A DNA stretch of 64,000 nucleotides from Polytrichum commune (GCA_950295325.1 OX485806.1:5394001-5458000); one strand, 5' to 3'; shown: positions 34,502 through 46,357, counted from the stretch's first letter. Translations and numbers: made by a program. Notes: generated by a model not told the origin, from the sequence alone.

Positions 34502-37500
34502 ATGAATGGGTTTAGTGAAAGAGGGGATTGGTCATCTGAAGATATGGCCACTTCGCCATCTGCATCTGAGGATGAGATAGACATTGTCGGGGAGGATACT
34601 TTGGCTGACAGTGCAGATGAAGATCATTTGGATATACCTTCGCCTTCCGTACCGCAATGTCCCATTGCTGAATGTACGGGACTCTCAAGGGCTTCATGGG
34701 TGAATTTGGAGGTGGTACTTCTTAATGACAGTGGAGTTGCTGTGGCAGAGGGGATTTGTCGCAACACCCATCCACAAGATTACATTGATGAAAACCCGCT
34801 TGGCACCGAGGACGTTGGGGTTGTCATATTGGAGTCGTTCGTTCATTCCGAGGTGGATCCCACTCATAGGTTCTCCCTCCGGAGGTGGCCATTGAGGAAT
34901 GTCACGATTGATGGAGTTAGTTTGTATGAACATGAGCAACGACACTTGCAAATCGAAAAAGAGCAGCAATCAAACATGCGGCCACGCAAGGGTCAAAGAA
35001 AGTACGATACATTGGCACGTCCTGCTCCGTCTGCAACTGATTGTAAACGTCAAAGGTTGCTCGGGGAGGAGTCCATTAGAGAAGTTGCCACAAAGGATTG
35101 TTGTGTGCATCGTTGTTGCCAATTGTTTCCCCGGGATAAATTGAAGGCCATCCGCGAAGAAATGTGGCTTGGTGATTTCCGTCTAAGATCCACCAAAAAA
35201 CTTGATGTGCATAGGGCGATACATGTGAATGGGGCGGGTCGCAAGGTCATCACCATTGAGAGCATAGACGTGTGTTGCAAGGCATGGTACACCATTCATG
35301 GTGTGTCGAAAGCGGACTTTTATAGACAAGCTGCTTATGCCAAGGAAGGCCGCCGGTCCCGTCACCATGGGAACGTGGGTTTAAAGAAACCTAGGGAAAC
35401 AACAAGGCAAGCAACGGCCACTCTAGCAACCATCATTGTCCCGCTTGCCGATGCAATGCCGCACAAAACACGCACACTCACAACTGGTGAAAAGGTTGTG
35501 GAGAAAGTTCTTCCCACAGGCACAAAATGGAAAGACATATTGTTGGATGTAAATGCAGTTGGCGAGAAGATTGGGTTGGAGCCAATTTCATCGTCAAAAT
35601 TGAGTGCAATCAAGAAAGCAAACTTCAGCGAATACATTACAAAAAGACGAGGGGACAAATTTGCAAGGTGCTCTAATTGCGAGAAGTTGAAGCGCCTTCG
35701 GGATGCACACACGATGGGTACCGAGTCGTTTGCGGTGCATCAATTGAACTATTTCAAGCACGTAAACATGCAAGAGGCACACCGTAATGATTACTACACA
35801 AATAGAGCTTTGTCCATCTCCAGGCCCTTGGAAGTTCTTACGGTCATCCATGACAAAATGGACCATGCCAAGACAGCCTCCCCATGTTTTGCAAAACGAA
35901 TCAAGGCCACGGATGGATTTTTTAAGTTGCATGTATCAGTTACAGGTGATCTTCGAAACAATGTTATGACATACCCTAAATATTGTTGTATTTTATTCCG
36001 TGATGTACTTGAGAACATTGATTCATTCAAAACGATTTAGACATACATAGGTACTAATCACTTTGGGTTGGCATTGTAGGAATGATTGCACATGGACACG
36101 GTGATGTCAAGTTTGCCCATTATGCTCTTGATTTGTATCCAGCAGATTCAAACCACACGATAGGGTCATTTGCAAGGCTTTTGCGTGATTTAGAGAAACC
36201 GCCAGCCTATTCTTCAGGATTGTTATTTGAAAACACGGGTTCAACACCTTTATATGAAGCAGTGATGGATGGAAAAGATGTATGCTTGCATTCGTTGCCC
36301 GAACCACCCAGTGAACCGGTGATAGCCAAGAAGTTCCCCCCCACTTTGCGTGTCCAATTGGACAATTGTGCCAAGGACAATAAAAGTAGATATGTATTTG
36401 CATATTGGTCGTTGTTGGTTGCGAAAGGCATTTTCAAGGAGGTTTTTGTGTCCTTCCTATTGGTAGGCCACACGCACGACGATATTGATGCATCATTTGG
36501 ACGGTGGAGCATGAAGTTGCGGGAGGAGGATTTTCCTACAATCCCGTTATTGATGAAGTCGTACATGGATTTGGAGAACGTTCCCGTCATCCCCCATATG
36601 ATTGAGGAGGTGCCAGACTTCAAGGCATTTATAGAACCTTATATTCGAAGTGGAGCTCATCGATTGATTGGCCATACGAAGGCACAACAATTCCGGTTCT
36701 ACATGCGTGACGATGGTGTCCCGGCCATGCAATACAAGTTGTTGTGCACGACACAAGACTGGAGCCCGCCAGAGGGTCTCCTTGTGTGGTGCGTGGATGC
36801 GGATGGGAAGACCATGTTACCGGATGGAGAGCCTAGGCCTTGCAAGCCAATAGCCATGAAGAATTTGGAGGATATTTTGAAAGGTATATCAGGCTTCATT
36901 CAATATTGGGAGAGTTTGAAGATAGCGGATGTTGGCGGATCATGTTGGCATCGTTATGGGAGTTGGATACATTATTGGACACGTGTTCGTGCGGCCTTGG
37001 CAGATCTCCACCAAGATAGCCCTCATACTTTGAGGCACGGATTTTGGCCACAAACTCGTATCGATGTACAAGCTTCGGAGGCTAGTCTTTTGAGTAATGG
37101 AGAGGTTCGCGAGGAGTTTGATATGGACGACCATTACGTTGGGCCTGCTAGTAGTCGTCCGCCACCATCTTTCCGCATTGCAGTGGATTGTCATGAAGGT
37201 TATATGCTCATTTTGCGTCTTGGAGATGAGACATATGCAAAGCCAGTGTGGGTGGCAAGAGCTTTGTCCAATCCAAATTTTGTATCTTCCAGCCCTCATT
37301 TTCGACAAATACAAGTGGAGTACTACCGACCGACAGTACGGAATGAAGATGTTGTTCGGCATTATACAGGCTGGGATACAAACCAACACTTTCGGTGGAA
37401 GGTGGATTCTGAGCACGGTCCATCTTGGGTAGATACAGATTCCATATTCATAGCATGGAAACCACGGAAAAATCATAGTGGATCAGTGTCCATCCCTCAA

Positions 37501-37566
37501 AAGTACATAACTTTTGCAAAAGACAACCTTGCTCGGATCGGAGAAGAAGCAACCCACGTTGAATGA
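34502..37566 (+). CDS. A1 transposase (RNase H-like, DUF7869-type), two exons
   Basis: Exons 34,502-35,945 and 36,080-37,566; joined they give 976 residues with no stop. The first exon follows acceptor GTGTGTAG; the intron is ACAG|GTGATC...TTGTAG. N-terminal ~60 residues acidic, then a Cys/His-rich region (KDCCVHRCCQLF; CSNCEKLKRLRDAH) likely to bind zinc and DNA. Candidate catalytic acids: IHDKMDHAKTA, QLDNCAKDNKSRY and GHTHDDIDASFGRWS, a pattern shared with DUF7869-type proteins of transposable elements (from memory). Homologous along its full length to B's transposase. It presumably cuts at the AACACTATATTCG ends. Apparently intact. Confidence 0.8.
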
Positions 37567-38097
37567 GAAGTTGGTAGGATTGTGTTAGCATGATTATAGT
37601 GTAAACTGTGATTCGACGAATATATATTACTCATATGTGTGCTCCTCAAACTTGGGGCAAAGTTTGGGTAGAACTTGCGAATGCTATATTGTTTGGGGTT
37701 GGATGAATATCCATTTACTATATTTCAATACAATTGTGAAGTTCATTTTTTTATTAAGTTTGGGACTAAATTTTCCATTGAAGAAAAATGCATTTATTGC
37801 ATGCACTTTGTATGTTGCAATGTCTATATTTTATTGACCATGCTATTAATAGAAATCATTTTATATGTTTTTTGGGTGAAACTAGTTTGGAGTGCTCTAC
37901 CCAAAGTGTTTTTGTTGATGAAGTTGGTGTTGAGTGCTCTACCATATGTGCTTATGTCCACACATAATAGATTTGGGATATTAGAACATATAATATATTT
38001 GAGATTGTTCGCAATATAGTTTCGGAACACGGAATGTTGTTTGATCCATATATTAATTTGAGACTAGAGAAAGTCTCAATTTAACGAATATAGTGTT
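37567..38097. repeat. Right subterminal region and inverted repeat of A1
   Basis: Contains diverged subterminal copies of the type GGAGTGCTCTACCCAAAGTG and GAGTGCTCTACCATATGTG, then AAGTCTCAATTTAACGAATA ending in TAGTGTT at 38,097. Confidence 0.8.
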
Positions 38098-38099
38098 AG

Positions 38100-39026
38100 A
38101 ATAGGAAAAAGAAGACAACTATAGTGCAGGAGCTGCATAAATTGGTGCCGGAGAGGAATATTGTCGTGGACGGCGAGGTTCATGAGGCTAACTGGAGAGC
38201 ATTCAAAGCTGAATATAAGTTCACCAGTGCCTCCATGGCGGTTCTAATAAGGGAAGCGGGGGATGACTTCTTGCGGGCCAAGATGGTGAAGGGTGGGAAG
38301 AACCGGGCGCTTCCGGATCACACAGCGCGTGCGTTCTCGAACTTCATCAAGGAGAAGAAGATTGTCCAGTTTGAAGGGGACGCTTACTTCAACCTTGTCA
38401 CTTTCGAGCCTTTGAAAATTCAGGGCTGGCCAGGTCAAGACGCCAGAATGGCGATAAGGACGAAAGCAGGGGGGCGTTTCCCATTCGGAATGATAGATTT
38501 CAGGAACATTCCTGGAAGCTCATTTGAGGGTACGATGAGCACACTGTTTTACGACCCCTTCCTATCTAAGTTCGTCGATTATGCGAGTCCTAAGTTCAGG
38601 GAGGTTGATGTCTGGCTATGGATAGTCGAGGATAGGAGGGCGGAGCAGGTGTACGACCTTGTCCGGAAATTGCAGCCGGAGTATGCAGTCTCCAAGTCTC
38701 ACTACATCGCCGCACCGGCGGAGGGGGCCTACACGTCGTTGAAGGACAAGAAGACCAAGGTCGTCAACGTCCTGTGTTTGTACTTCGTGTACAAAGCGGA
38801 GTTGTTGAAGGTGCCGAACCACCCTATATCCCGGATGGACAAGCTCTTCCAAGTTCCAGATGGGTTAGGTTCCAGCAAATGCCTATACGACGAGGCCAAA
38901 TACGCAAACTATCCTGCAGATGAGCTGCGGATGGAATTCTACATGCGGATGCTGAGGACGCTGACTAGGAGAGGGGACTGTATCTTCAACGTGTTCGGGG
39001 GCTCGAAACCCCTCTATGCTGCCATG
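38100..39026 (+). CDS. A2 gene, exon 2 (5'-truncated): methyltransferase-like domain
   Basis: Open from the insertion junction (NRKKKTTIVQELHKLVPE) to donor CCATG|GTAAGT, homologous to A1 exon 2 from about residue 130 onward. Keeps FGMIDFRNIPG, WLWIVEDRRAEQVY and GDCIFNVFGGSKPLYAAM, with no stop or frameshift. The lost 5' part makes the copy a fragment. Useful as the undamaged reference for the methyltransferase motif I region of this family. Confidence 0.75.
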
Positions 39027-39054
39027 GTAAGTTACATTCTTTAGCTCTTGCGCA

Positions 39055-39112
39055 GTTTGGGTCGGTCGACCCAAACTAGTCTCTCTCTTGGTTTGGGTCG
39101 GTCGACCCAAAC
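39055..39112. repeat. Two A-type palindromes in the motif-I intron of A2
   Basis: Perfect sites at 39,055 and 39,091, centre GT, 36 bp apart. The same intron in A1 holds six, also at 36-bp spacing, so the array has expanded or contracted between copies. Confidence 0.95.
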
Positions 39113-39180
39113 TAGATATTGTTTTTGGTCTTGTTTTTTGTCTTGCAAATTCTAATTTCTATATAACTTGGATTGTGTAG

Positions 39181-40665
39181 ATGTTGGGGTTGAACATCTA
39201 CTCGTACATAGAGGATAGCGATCTGCAATTTTACAGGACGCAGAAATCGCTGGCAAAGAAGATGGATATCCTCGATTGGATCCCGGGAAGCTACGTGGAC
39301 GAGGTTGTTGAGGGGGGTGAGAACCCTCTTGATAGGGCGAGGCGGATCAACCCGGAAGAAATTGCGATGAGGGCAACAACCCAATTACCCGAACCTCTAG
39401 TCGGGTTGCATCCGGGCAATCCGTCCCGTACAGGAGGTGGAGAGGTGGAAGAGGAGGAGGAAGAAGAAGAACACGGAGAGGAGGAAAAGGAGGGGGATGT
39501 GGAGGAAGGGGCAACGGGATTCACGCAAGAATCTAAAGCCCCTCAGAGGAAGAAGGCTATGCGTGTGGCAACCCCGCAGAGTAAGATGATGCCCGTCCTT
39601 ACGGTGGACGATGCGAGGGACATGTACTCCAGGGACGCGACTGCCACGTTCCGGGAGAGGAGGAAGTTAAAGGGAAAGAAGCTCTACGGCGATTACGCAT
39701 TGGAGGAGACCATTGCCATTAGCAGCGAGGACGACGACGACATTGAGCTCGCCAAACGGCTCAGATCGGATCCCCCCTCCCCAACAGCGTTCGCAGGCAT
39801 GGTTAGGGTGAAACCCGAAGTCCTCACTGTGGAGGAAGCCAACGAGAAGATGCGTAGAGACGAGGAGCAGCGCGTCCGCCTGCAGAGGGCTGCCACGGAA
39901 GAACCCTCCGTGCGGAACGAGGTCGCAGAGCTGAGGGCTCTCCTCTTGGAACAAGAAAGACTAAGGGCGATGGCCCAACCTCCATCCAGCGCCGACTTGA
40001 TATCGCAAGTCATACAAGGGATGTGGGCGCAAGGATTGGTGGTGGCTCCATCCAGCTCGTTTCCGCACTTGCCCCCCGGTTTCCCAGCGCAGAGCATCCC
40101 TCAGCACCCAGTGTCGCAAGGGTCATTCAGCTTCCAGCACATGATGCGGCCGCCCCATGTTCCGTACGCGCCAGTCCAACAAGTGGACGATCCCAACATC
40201 TGGCGCGTATCTGGAGCCTCCTACCCGTTGGGCCCTCCACCACTACGACCCCCCATAGTGATGGCGCCCCCTCACCAGCCGGACGATCCCAGGATGTTTG
40301 GGTCGACCGACCCAAACCCACCCTCGACTGTAGTGCCCCAAGGCGCCTCCCCCGATGCAAGACAGTTTGGGTCGCCCGACCCAAACCCCGGAGCAGCTCA
40401 GTCCTCCCTTGACGAACTTGTGTCTCAAAGAGACACAACCATGTTAGATGTTGAAGGCCTCCAAGGGCCTGGTGATACCTCTAATCCTAACCAAATCGAT
40501 GAACCCATGCATGATGCATATGCGGAGATTGGTTTAGGACAAGGGCCTGATGCTCAACCTTTGCATGACAAGGTCCCTGACGTAGGCGGAGAAGGCGGTG
40601 GCGAGAGAGGTGGGGCACCGGGGACGGTGGAGGCATCCACATCGTCGAGACATGACCAGGGCGAG
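39181..40665 (+). CDS. A2 gene, exon 3: motif I end, acidic and coiled-coil Pro-rich region
   Basis: 495 codons, intact. Acceptor TGTGTAG; MLGLNIYSYIEDSDLQFYRT completes the methyltransferase-like motif I (GR..xGxE..xxY..xxR pattern). Then a Glu-rich run, TPQSKMMPVLTVDDARDMYS, ISSEDDDDIE, a coiled coil (VRNEVAELRALLLEQERLR) and a Pro-rich region. Palindromes at 40,296 (centre AC) and 40,365 (centre CC) are translated as FGSTDPN and FGSPDPN. Donor GAG|GTAACA precedes an intronic TGA by a few bases. Phase 0 into exon 4 at 41,127. Confidence 0.75.
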
Positions 40666-40686
40666 GTAACACACTGAGCCCTCCCA

Positions 40687-40708
40687 GTTTGGGTCGACCG
40701 ACCCAAAC
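40687..40708. repeat. A-type palindrome after exon 3 of A2
   Basis: Perfect site, centre AC, 21 bp past the exon 3 donor. A1 has the same site at the equivalent place (23,554, centre AC), so the position is conserved between copies. Confidence 0.95.
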
Positions 40709-41126
40709 CTCCTTGGTCATTGTCTTGTTGGCGTGGTCTTGTCCCCCCTAGCTATGAGGAACTACACCCCCCCGACGCACCCAACAACGTGCTCCCCCCA
40801 CGATCCCCTTCGTCTCACCTCACTCGACTACACTCAACCTTGGCGGCGCGCAACCAATTTTGTAGATGTACAATTAGGATAATGTGAATGCCCTCGTTCA
40901 CCGCGCCCCCCCCCCTCAAATTGTACATAGAGATTTGTAACAATAAAATTATTATTTTTGGCGCCCATATGTTAGCATCCGTGTCCCAATGTATGTTGTT
41001 CCCCTTGTATGTTTTTGTTGCCACCAATGGTCCAATTCTTCTTGTGTTTGCACAAAATTTCCGTTCTGCTTGAATTAAACATAGCATAACATAGTCCTCG
41101 CCACCTTCTCTCGCTCGTCGCCGCAG

Positions 41127-41939
41127 GGATCGGAGCATAGCGTCGTGGCTCCCCACCGGTCCTCCCCGAGGAGCGTGGAGGACAGCGCGGTGGTCCCCCC
41201 GATTTTGCCCTCCCCGTCTCCGCCGCCCAAGACACGGTTCCTGGTGCTAGACCTCAATGGGGTCCTCGTCCAGTGCGTGCACTGTCCCAAGGTCCCCACG
41301 GTGCCTTTCTGCAAGCCCGAGGACGGGAACTACGATGGTCCCCCTGCGTACATCAAAAGCAAGCTAGTGTACCTCCGCCCGTGGCTTCGGCGCTTCCTGC
41401 AGGTCGCCCTATCCAAATGGTGGGTGATCGTGTGGAGCTCCATGAAGTCCGAGAACACCCAGGCCGTCGTGGAGTTCATCTTCAAGGGACTCCAACCCCC
41501 GTGCTTGGTCCTAGGACAGGATTCTTGTAAAACATTGTACACCCCCGAGGGCAGGGTTGTGAAGAAGCCCAACAACCCCGCCGTAAACCAATTTCTTAAG
41601 GTCTTGAAGCCAGTCGTATGGGACCAGCGTCCGACCATGGTCGGCTGTCCCTACGACGTTCGCCCCACCCGTGACAACACGTTGATGGTGGACGACAGCG
41701 CTTCCAAGAACATTTTGAACCTGACCTCCAACTTCATAGTTTGCCCCACGTGGACGGTCGAGAAGGTCCGAGACCGCTTTTTGTTAGACCTACTTAAGTA
41801 CATTCAAACGCTCGTGGGGAGCGGACTACCCGTGCCCCGGTTCCTTAGTTGTAATCCGATAGGCGAAAGATACATGGATCCGAAGGACTATATGTACAGA
41901 GAGTTGTACGCTCACGCGAAATATAATAAACTCATTTGA
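41127..41939 (+). CDS. A2 gene, exon 4: FCP1/NIF-type HAD phosphatase-like domain
   Basis: 271 codons, the same length as A1's, intact. Acceptor CCGCAG; GSEHSVVAP start; motif I LDLNGVL, motif II VIVWSSM, motif IV LMVDDS, C-terminus NKLI then TGA. The motif-I general-acid Asp is Asn. Similar DLNG-type HAD proteins occur in plants (from memory), so this domain may have been captured from a host gene. Confidence 0.8.
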   Translation, partial: GSEHSVVAPHRSSPRSVEDSAVVPPILPSPSPPPKTRFLVLDLNGVLVQCVHCPKVPTVPFCKPEDGNYDGPPAYIKSKLVYLRPWLRRFLQVALSKWWVIVWSSMKSENTQAVVEFIFKGLQPPCLVLGQDSCKTLYTPEGRVVKKPNNPAVNQFLKVLKPVVWDQRPTMVGCPYDVRPTRDNTLMVDDSASKNILNLTSNFIVCPTWTVEKVRDRFLLDLLKYIQTLVGSGLPVPRFLSCNPIGERYMDPKDYMYRELYAHAKYNKLI

Positions 41940-42058
41940 GATACTACATGGTGTGCCATTGTGTGTGATATAGTATGCCTCAATTGTATATCGATTTTCT
42001 CATGCTCCCCCCCTGCCCCCCTCCCCTTGGGTTTTGTTTGTTTTAATTTTCCCATCAG

Positions 42059-42412
42059 CGTTTGGAGCCCTCGATTGACATCGTCAGCGAATCAAACTTG
42101 GGGAGCTTCTTCTACGAGACCGTCTACGATGCCGCGTCCACCATCGACTACTCCAAGGAGCCTATTGACGCCGGCGTCGTCGATAGCCCCCCACCCAAGC
42201 AAATCTTCCGGCCATCTCCGTCCCCGTCGCCGCTCAAGGGCATAAATCGCAAATGCGTCCGGACGTCCCCGTCTCGGCCCGGCGGCAGTAGTACACCTCA
42301 ACGGCGGCTGCGGATGGACGCTCGGCCAACGAAGAGTGGCACCCTTCCTATTCCTTTGCGGGACGCATTGCCCCTCCTCGCCGACTCCGACGGGAACGCC
42401 CCCGGTGACAAG
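42059..42412 (+). CDS. A2 gene, exon 5: Pro/Ser-rich tail exon
   Basis: 118 codons from acceptor CCATCAG to donor AAG|GTGAAC, nearly identical to A1 exon 5 (RLEPSIDIVSES, DAASTIDYSKEP). No stop or frameshift. See A1 exon 5 for the problem of how it joins the transcript. Confidence 0.65.
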
Positions 42413-42543
42413 GTGAACCCCCCCCCCCCAAAACATGGTTATCCGCGCATTACAATCATCCCGCACTTAAAAAATGAACGTGTGACACGTTTGGGTCTTC
42501 CTCCCTAAACTAACACGTGTGTTCTTGCATTCACGCGTTGCAG

Positions 42544-42861
42544 GTTGCTCCCACCTGTAGACCTATGCGGGCTAGTGCGTCCGTCGAGTTGGAGCGTTTC
42601 TACTCCATGACCAGAAATGCAAGACAGTCCACTTCATCGTATTCGAATTCTTCGTCGTATAATTCGGGCGGCCGACGGAATCCAAAATGTGTTATTGATG
42701 GCGGTCACCCCAAGAATGGCTATAGTCGCGGGGCGGAGATTTTCAGGAATGTTGAAGCAATGCGAGCAAAAGAAGCCGCAGCAAAAGAAAAAGAGGCAAA
42801 AGAAAAAGAGGCAAAAGAAAAAAAAGCAAAAAAAAAAGAGGTAGTCTCCGAGGCTAGATAG
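42544..42861 (+). CDS. A2 gene, exon 6: Lys/Glu/Ala-rich tail
   Basis: 106 codons from acceptor GTTGCAG to TAG. Same length and sequence type as A1 exon 6, ending in a repetitive AKEKEAKEK helix and SEAR. Confidence 0.7.
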   Translation, partial: VAPTCRPMRASASVELERFYSMTRNARQSTSSYSNSSSYNSGGRRNPKCVIDGGHPKNGYSRGAEIFRNVEAMRAKEAAAKEKEAKEKEAKEKKAKKKEVVSEAR

Positions 42862-42999
42862 GCCATAGTAGGCGTAGGGTTGTGAGCCATAGGCAAGAAC
42901 ATTTTGGGTCGCACTATCCAATGGATGTGTGGTGTTAGCATGCTATGCATTTTACATGCCATAATTTGTATGTTTTTTTTGCAATAATATAAGTGTCAC

Positions 43000-43399
43000 A
43001 TGATTTCCCCTTCAATATGGTCTAAGGTTTGGATTGCCCTACCTAAACCATCACAAATATGAGTTTGGAATATTTTGTATGTTATATTATATTGGTTCAC
43101 ATATTTCCCCTTCAATATGATCTATGGTTTGGATTGCGCTACCTAAACCATATTCATACAAGTTTTTGTGCGATAATATAAATGTTTTAAGATTTCCCCT
43201 TCAACTTGGCCTAAGGTTTGGATTGCCCACCCTAAACAATCCCAAATATGAGTTATTAATGGGGTTCTTGTTCTAAACACCCGCTTCAAAGTGTTCGCAT
43301 CTTACAACTTTCTCCAATATGTGTTCCATTTATCCTTGTTCTTATTTATGTGATTGTCTCAAAATGCCCAAAAAGTCTCAATTTAACGAATATAGTGTT
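43000..43399. repeat. Right subterminal repeats and inverted repeat of A2
   Basis: Three diverged copies of a block carrying GGTTTGGATTGCCCTACC followed by TAAACC, then AAAATGCCCAAAAAGTCTC and the terminal CGAATATAGTGTT ending at 43,399. Matches A1's left end. Confidence 0.85.
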
Positions 43400-44584
43400 C
43401 TTTATGTGGAAGTCCAATATATGGGTTTCGGGACCGAAACCTTCCTTTGGAGGTCCCTGGGTGGCCTCATTTCAACTTAGAAACGAACACTTTGAAGCCT
43501 CGGCTCCACTTTGAGATTTCGGGTGCTCACTTTATGTATGTCTTGTTGGCCTCATTTCAGGTTAGAATCTTGATTTTGAAGGTGGCCTATAGGCTAAGAT
43601 TTCAGGTTCTCACTCTATGTTGATTTAGTTCGCCTCATTTAAGGTTAGAATCTAACTCTTTGAAAGTGGCCTATAGGCTTAGATCTCTGGTAGTCACTTT
43701 ATGTGGGTGTCCAATATATGGGTTTCGGGACCGAAACCTTCCTTTTGAGGTCCCTAAATGGCCTCATTTCAAGATAGAATCTTACACTTTGAAGCCTCGG
43801 CTCTACTTTGAGAATTCGGGTGCTAAGTTTATATAAGTCTAGTTGGCCTCATCTCAGGTTAGAATCTAACACTTTGAAGCCTCGGCTCTACTTTGAGAAT
43901 TCGTGTGCTCACTTTATATATGTCTAGTTGGCCTCATTTCATGTTGGAATCTTACAATTAGAGGCCTCCTCTCTAGGTTCAGATTTTAGGTGAATCATCA
44001 ATCTATGTTGTCTTAATTGGCCTCATTTCGGGTTAGAATCTAAGTTTTTGAAAGTGGCATATAGGCTTAGAGATCAGGTTATCACTTTATGTGGATGTCC
44101 AATATATGGGTTTCGGGACCGAAACCTTCCTTTGGATGTCCTGGGTGGCCTCATTTCAACTTAGAATCTAACAATTAGAGGCCTCGGCTCTACTTTGAGA
44201 TTTCGGGTGCTCACTTTATATATGTCTTGTTGGCCTCATTTCAGGTTAGAATCTTGAATTTGAAGGTGGGCTATAGGCTAAGATTTCAGGTTCTCACTCT
44301 ATGTTGTTTTAGTTGGCCTCATTTCTGGTTAGAATCTAACTCTTTGAAAGTGGCCTATAGGCTTAGATTTCATGTTATCACTTTATGTGGATGTCCAATA
44401 TAAGGGTTTCGGGACCGAAACCTTCCTTTTGAGGTCTAGAGGGTCAGACCCTGAGATCTCGGCGTCAAGGTTCAAATTACAGGTACTCACTTTATATAAG
44501 TCTAGTTGGCCTCATTTCAGGTTAGAGTCTTAAGCTTTGAAGCTTTGAGGATGGGCTCTAAGCTTAGATTTCATGTTCTCAGAT

Positions 44585-44800
44585 TATGTGGCTGTCCAAT
44601 ATATGGGGTTCGGGACCGAAACCTTCATTTGGAGGTCCCTAGGCTGTCCAATATATGGGGTTCGGGACCGAAACCTTCCTTTGGCGGTCCCTAGGCTGTC
44701 CAATATATGGGGTTCGGGACCGAAACCTTCCTTTGACGGTCCCTAGGCTGTCCAATATATGGGGTTCGGGACCGAAACCTTCTTTTGGAGGTCCCTAGGT
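44585..44800. repeat. 60-bp tandem array in element C
   Basis: Four units beginning GGCTGTCCAATATATGGGG, each with one palindrome, here as GGGTTCGG GA CCGAAACC (one arm changed), and differing by single bases. Confidence 0.9.
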
Positions 44801-45029
44801 GGGTTCATTTGAATTTAGAGACTAACACTTTCAAGCCTCGGCTCTACTTTGAGATTTCAAGTGCTCACTTTATATGTGTGTAGTTGGCCATATTTCAAGT
44901 TAGAATGTAGAATTTGAGGATGGGCTCTAGGCTTAGATTTCAGGTTCCCATATTATGTCATTATCCAATATATGGGGTTCGGGACCGAAACCTTTTTTGG
45001 AGGTCCCTAAATGGCCTCATTTCAAGTTA

Positions 45030-46300
45030 GAAACTAACACTTTCAAGCCTCGGCTCTACTTTGAGAATTCGGGTGCTCACTTTATATATGTGTAGTTGGC
45101 CTCATTTCAGGTTAGAATCTCACACCTTGAAGGAGGGCTATAGGCTCAGATTTCAAGTTCTCACATTATGTGGCTGTCCAATATATGGGGTTCGGGACCG
45201 AACCCTTCATTTGGAGGTGCCTAAGTGGCTTCATTTCAGGTTAGAAGCTAACGAATGAAGCCTCGGTTCTAGGTTCAGATTTTGGGTGCTCACTTTATAT
45301 AAGTCTACATGGCCTCATTTCATGTTAGAATCTCACACCTTGAAGCCTCGGCTCTACTTTGAGAATTCGGGTGTTCACTTTATATATGTCTAGTTGGCCT
45401 CATTTCAGGTTAGAATCTCACACCTTGAAGGAGGGCTATAGGCTCAGATTTCAAGTTCTCACATTATGTGGCTGTCCAATATATGGGGTTCGGGACCGAA
45501 CCCTTCATTTGGAGGTGCCTAAGTGGCCTCATTTCAGGTTAGAAGCTAACGAATGAAGCCTCGGTTCTAGGTTCAGATTTCGGGTGCTCACTTTATATAA
45601 GTCTACATGGCCTCATTTCATGTTAGAATCTCACACCTTGAAGCCTCGGCTCTACTTTGAGAATTCGGGTGCTCACTTTATATATGTCTAGTTGGCCTCA
45701 TTTCAGATTAGAATCTCACACCTTGAAGGAGGGCTATAGGCTCAGATTTCAAGTTCTCACATTATGTGGTTGTCCAATATATGGGGTTCGGGACCGAACC
45801 CTTCATTTGGAGGTGCCTAAGTGGCCTCATTTCAGGTTAGAAGCTAACGAATGAAGCCTCGGTTCTAGGTTCAGATTTCGGGTGCTCACTTTATATAAGT
45901 CTACATGGCCTCATTTCATGTTAGAATCTCACACCTTGAAGCCTCGGCTCTACTTTGAGAATTCGGGTGCTCACTTTATATATGTCTAGTTGGCCTCATT
46001 TCAGATTAGAATCTCACACCTTGAAGGAGGGCTATAGGCTCAGATTTCAAGTTCTCATAATTATGTGGCTGTCCAATATATGGGGTTCGGGACCGAACCC
46101 TTTATTTGGAGGTGCCTAAGTGGCCTCATTTCAGGTTAGAAGCTAACGAATGAAGCCTCAGGTCTAGGTTCAGATTTCGGGTGCTCACTTTATATAAGTC
46201 TACATGGCCTCATTTCAGGTTAAAATCTCACACCTTGAAGCCTCGGCTCTACTTTGAGAATTTGGGTGCTCACTTTATATATGTCTAGTTGGCCTCATTT
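45030..46300. repeat. 298-bp tandem array in element C
   Basis: Four units of 298 bp, nearly identical (reading-frame starts recur at 45,061, 45,359 and 45,657). Each has one palindrome in the form GGGTTCGG GA CCGAACCC, in which both arms carry the matching change. Confidence 0.92.
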
Positions 46301-46357
46301 CAGGTTAGAATGTAGTATTTGAAGCTGGGCTCTAGGCTTAGATTTCACGTTCTCAGA

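Larger units (their letters stand above)
20592..38097. mobile_element. Transposon A1, 17.5 kb, palindrome family GTTTGGGTCG
   Basis: Bounded by inverted repeats: AACACTATATTCG, extending to about 28 bp of identity through TTAAATTGAGACTTT, at 20,592, and its inverse ending at 38,097. Cargo: minus-strand multi-exon ParB/methyltransferase-like/HAD gene (28,105-21,302) and plus-strand transposase (34,502-37,566). About 40 copies of a family-specific palindrome lie in five clusters. The left flank is the NLR gene (TAAC) and the right flank is A2 (AGAA); these do not match, so this copy lacks a target-site duplication and is probably a recombination product of two insertions. Lesions: in-frame TAG in exon 1 and a deletion with frameshift in exon 3. 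Confidence 0.85.
38098..43399. mobile_element. Transposon A2, 3' half only, inverted relative to A1
   Basis: Starts abruptly inside exon 2 of the ParB/methyltransferase-like gene, at the point where A1's right terminus is joined (AGAATAGG matches GAGAACAGG of A1's own exon 2), and runs to an inverted repeat ending at 43,399. It therefore received an A-family insertion at AGAA. The other half of A2, with the ParB-like exon and transposase, is missing from the window. Right flank is element C. Confidence 0.85.

Noticed and set aside
20592-43399. A1 plus A2 as one 22.8-kb composite element
   Set aside because: A complete terminus occurs at 38,097, flanks at 20,592 and 43,399 do not match (TAAC versus CTTT), and A2 is a truncated inverted copy of the same gene set.
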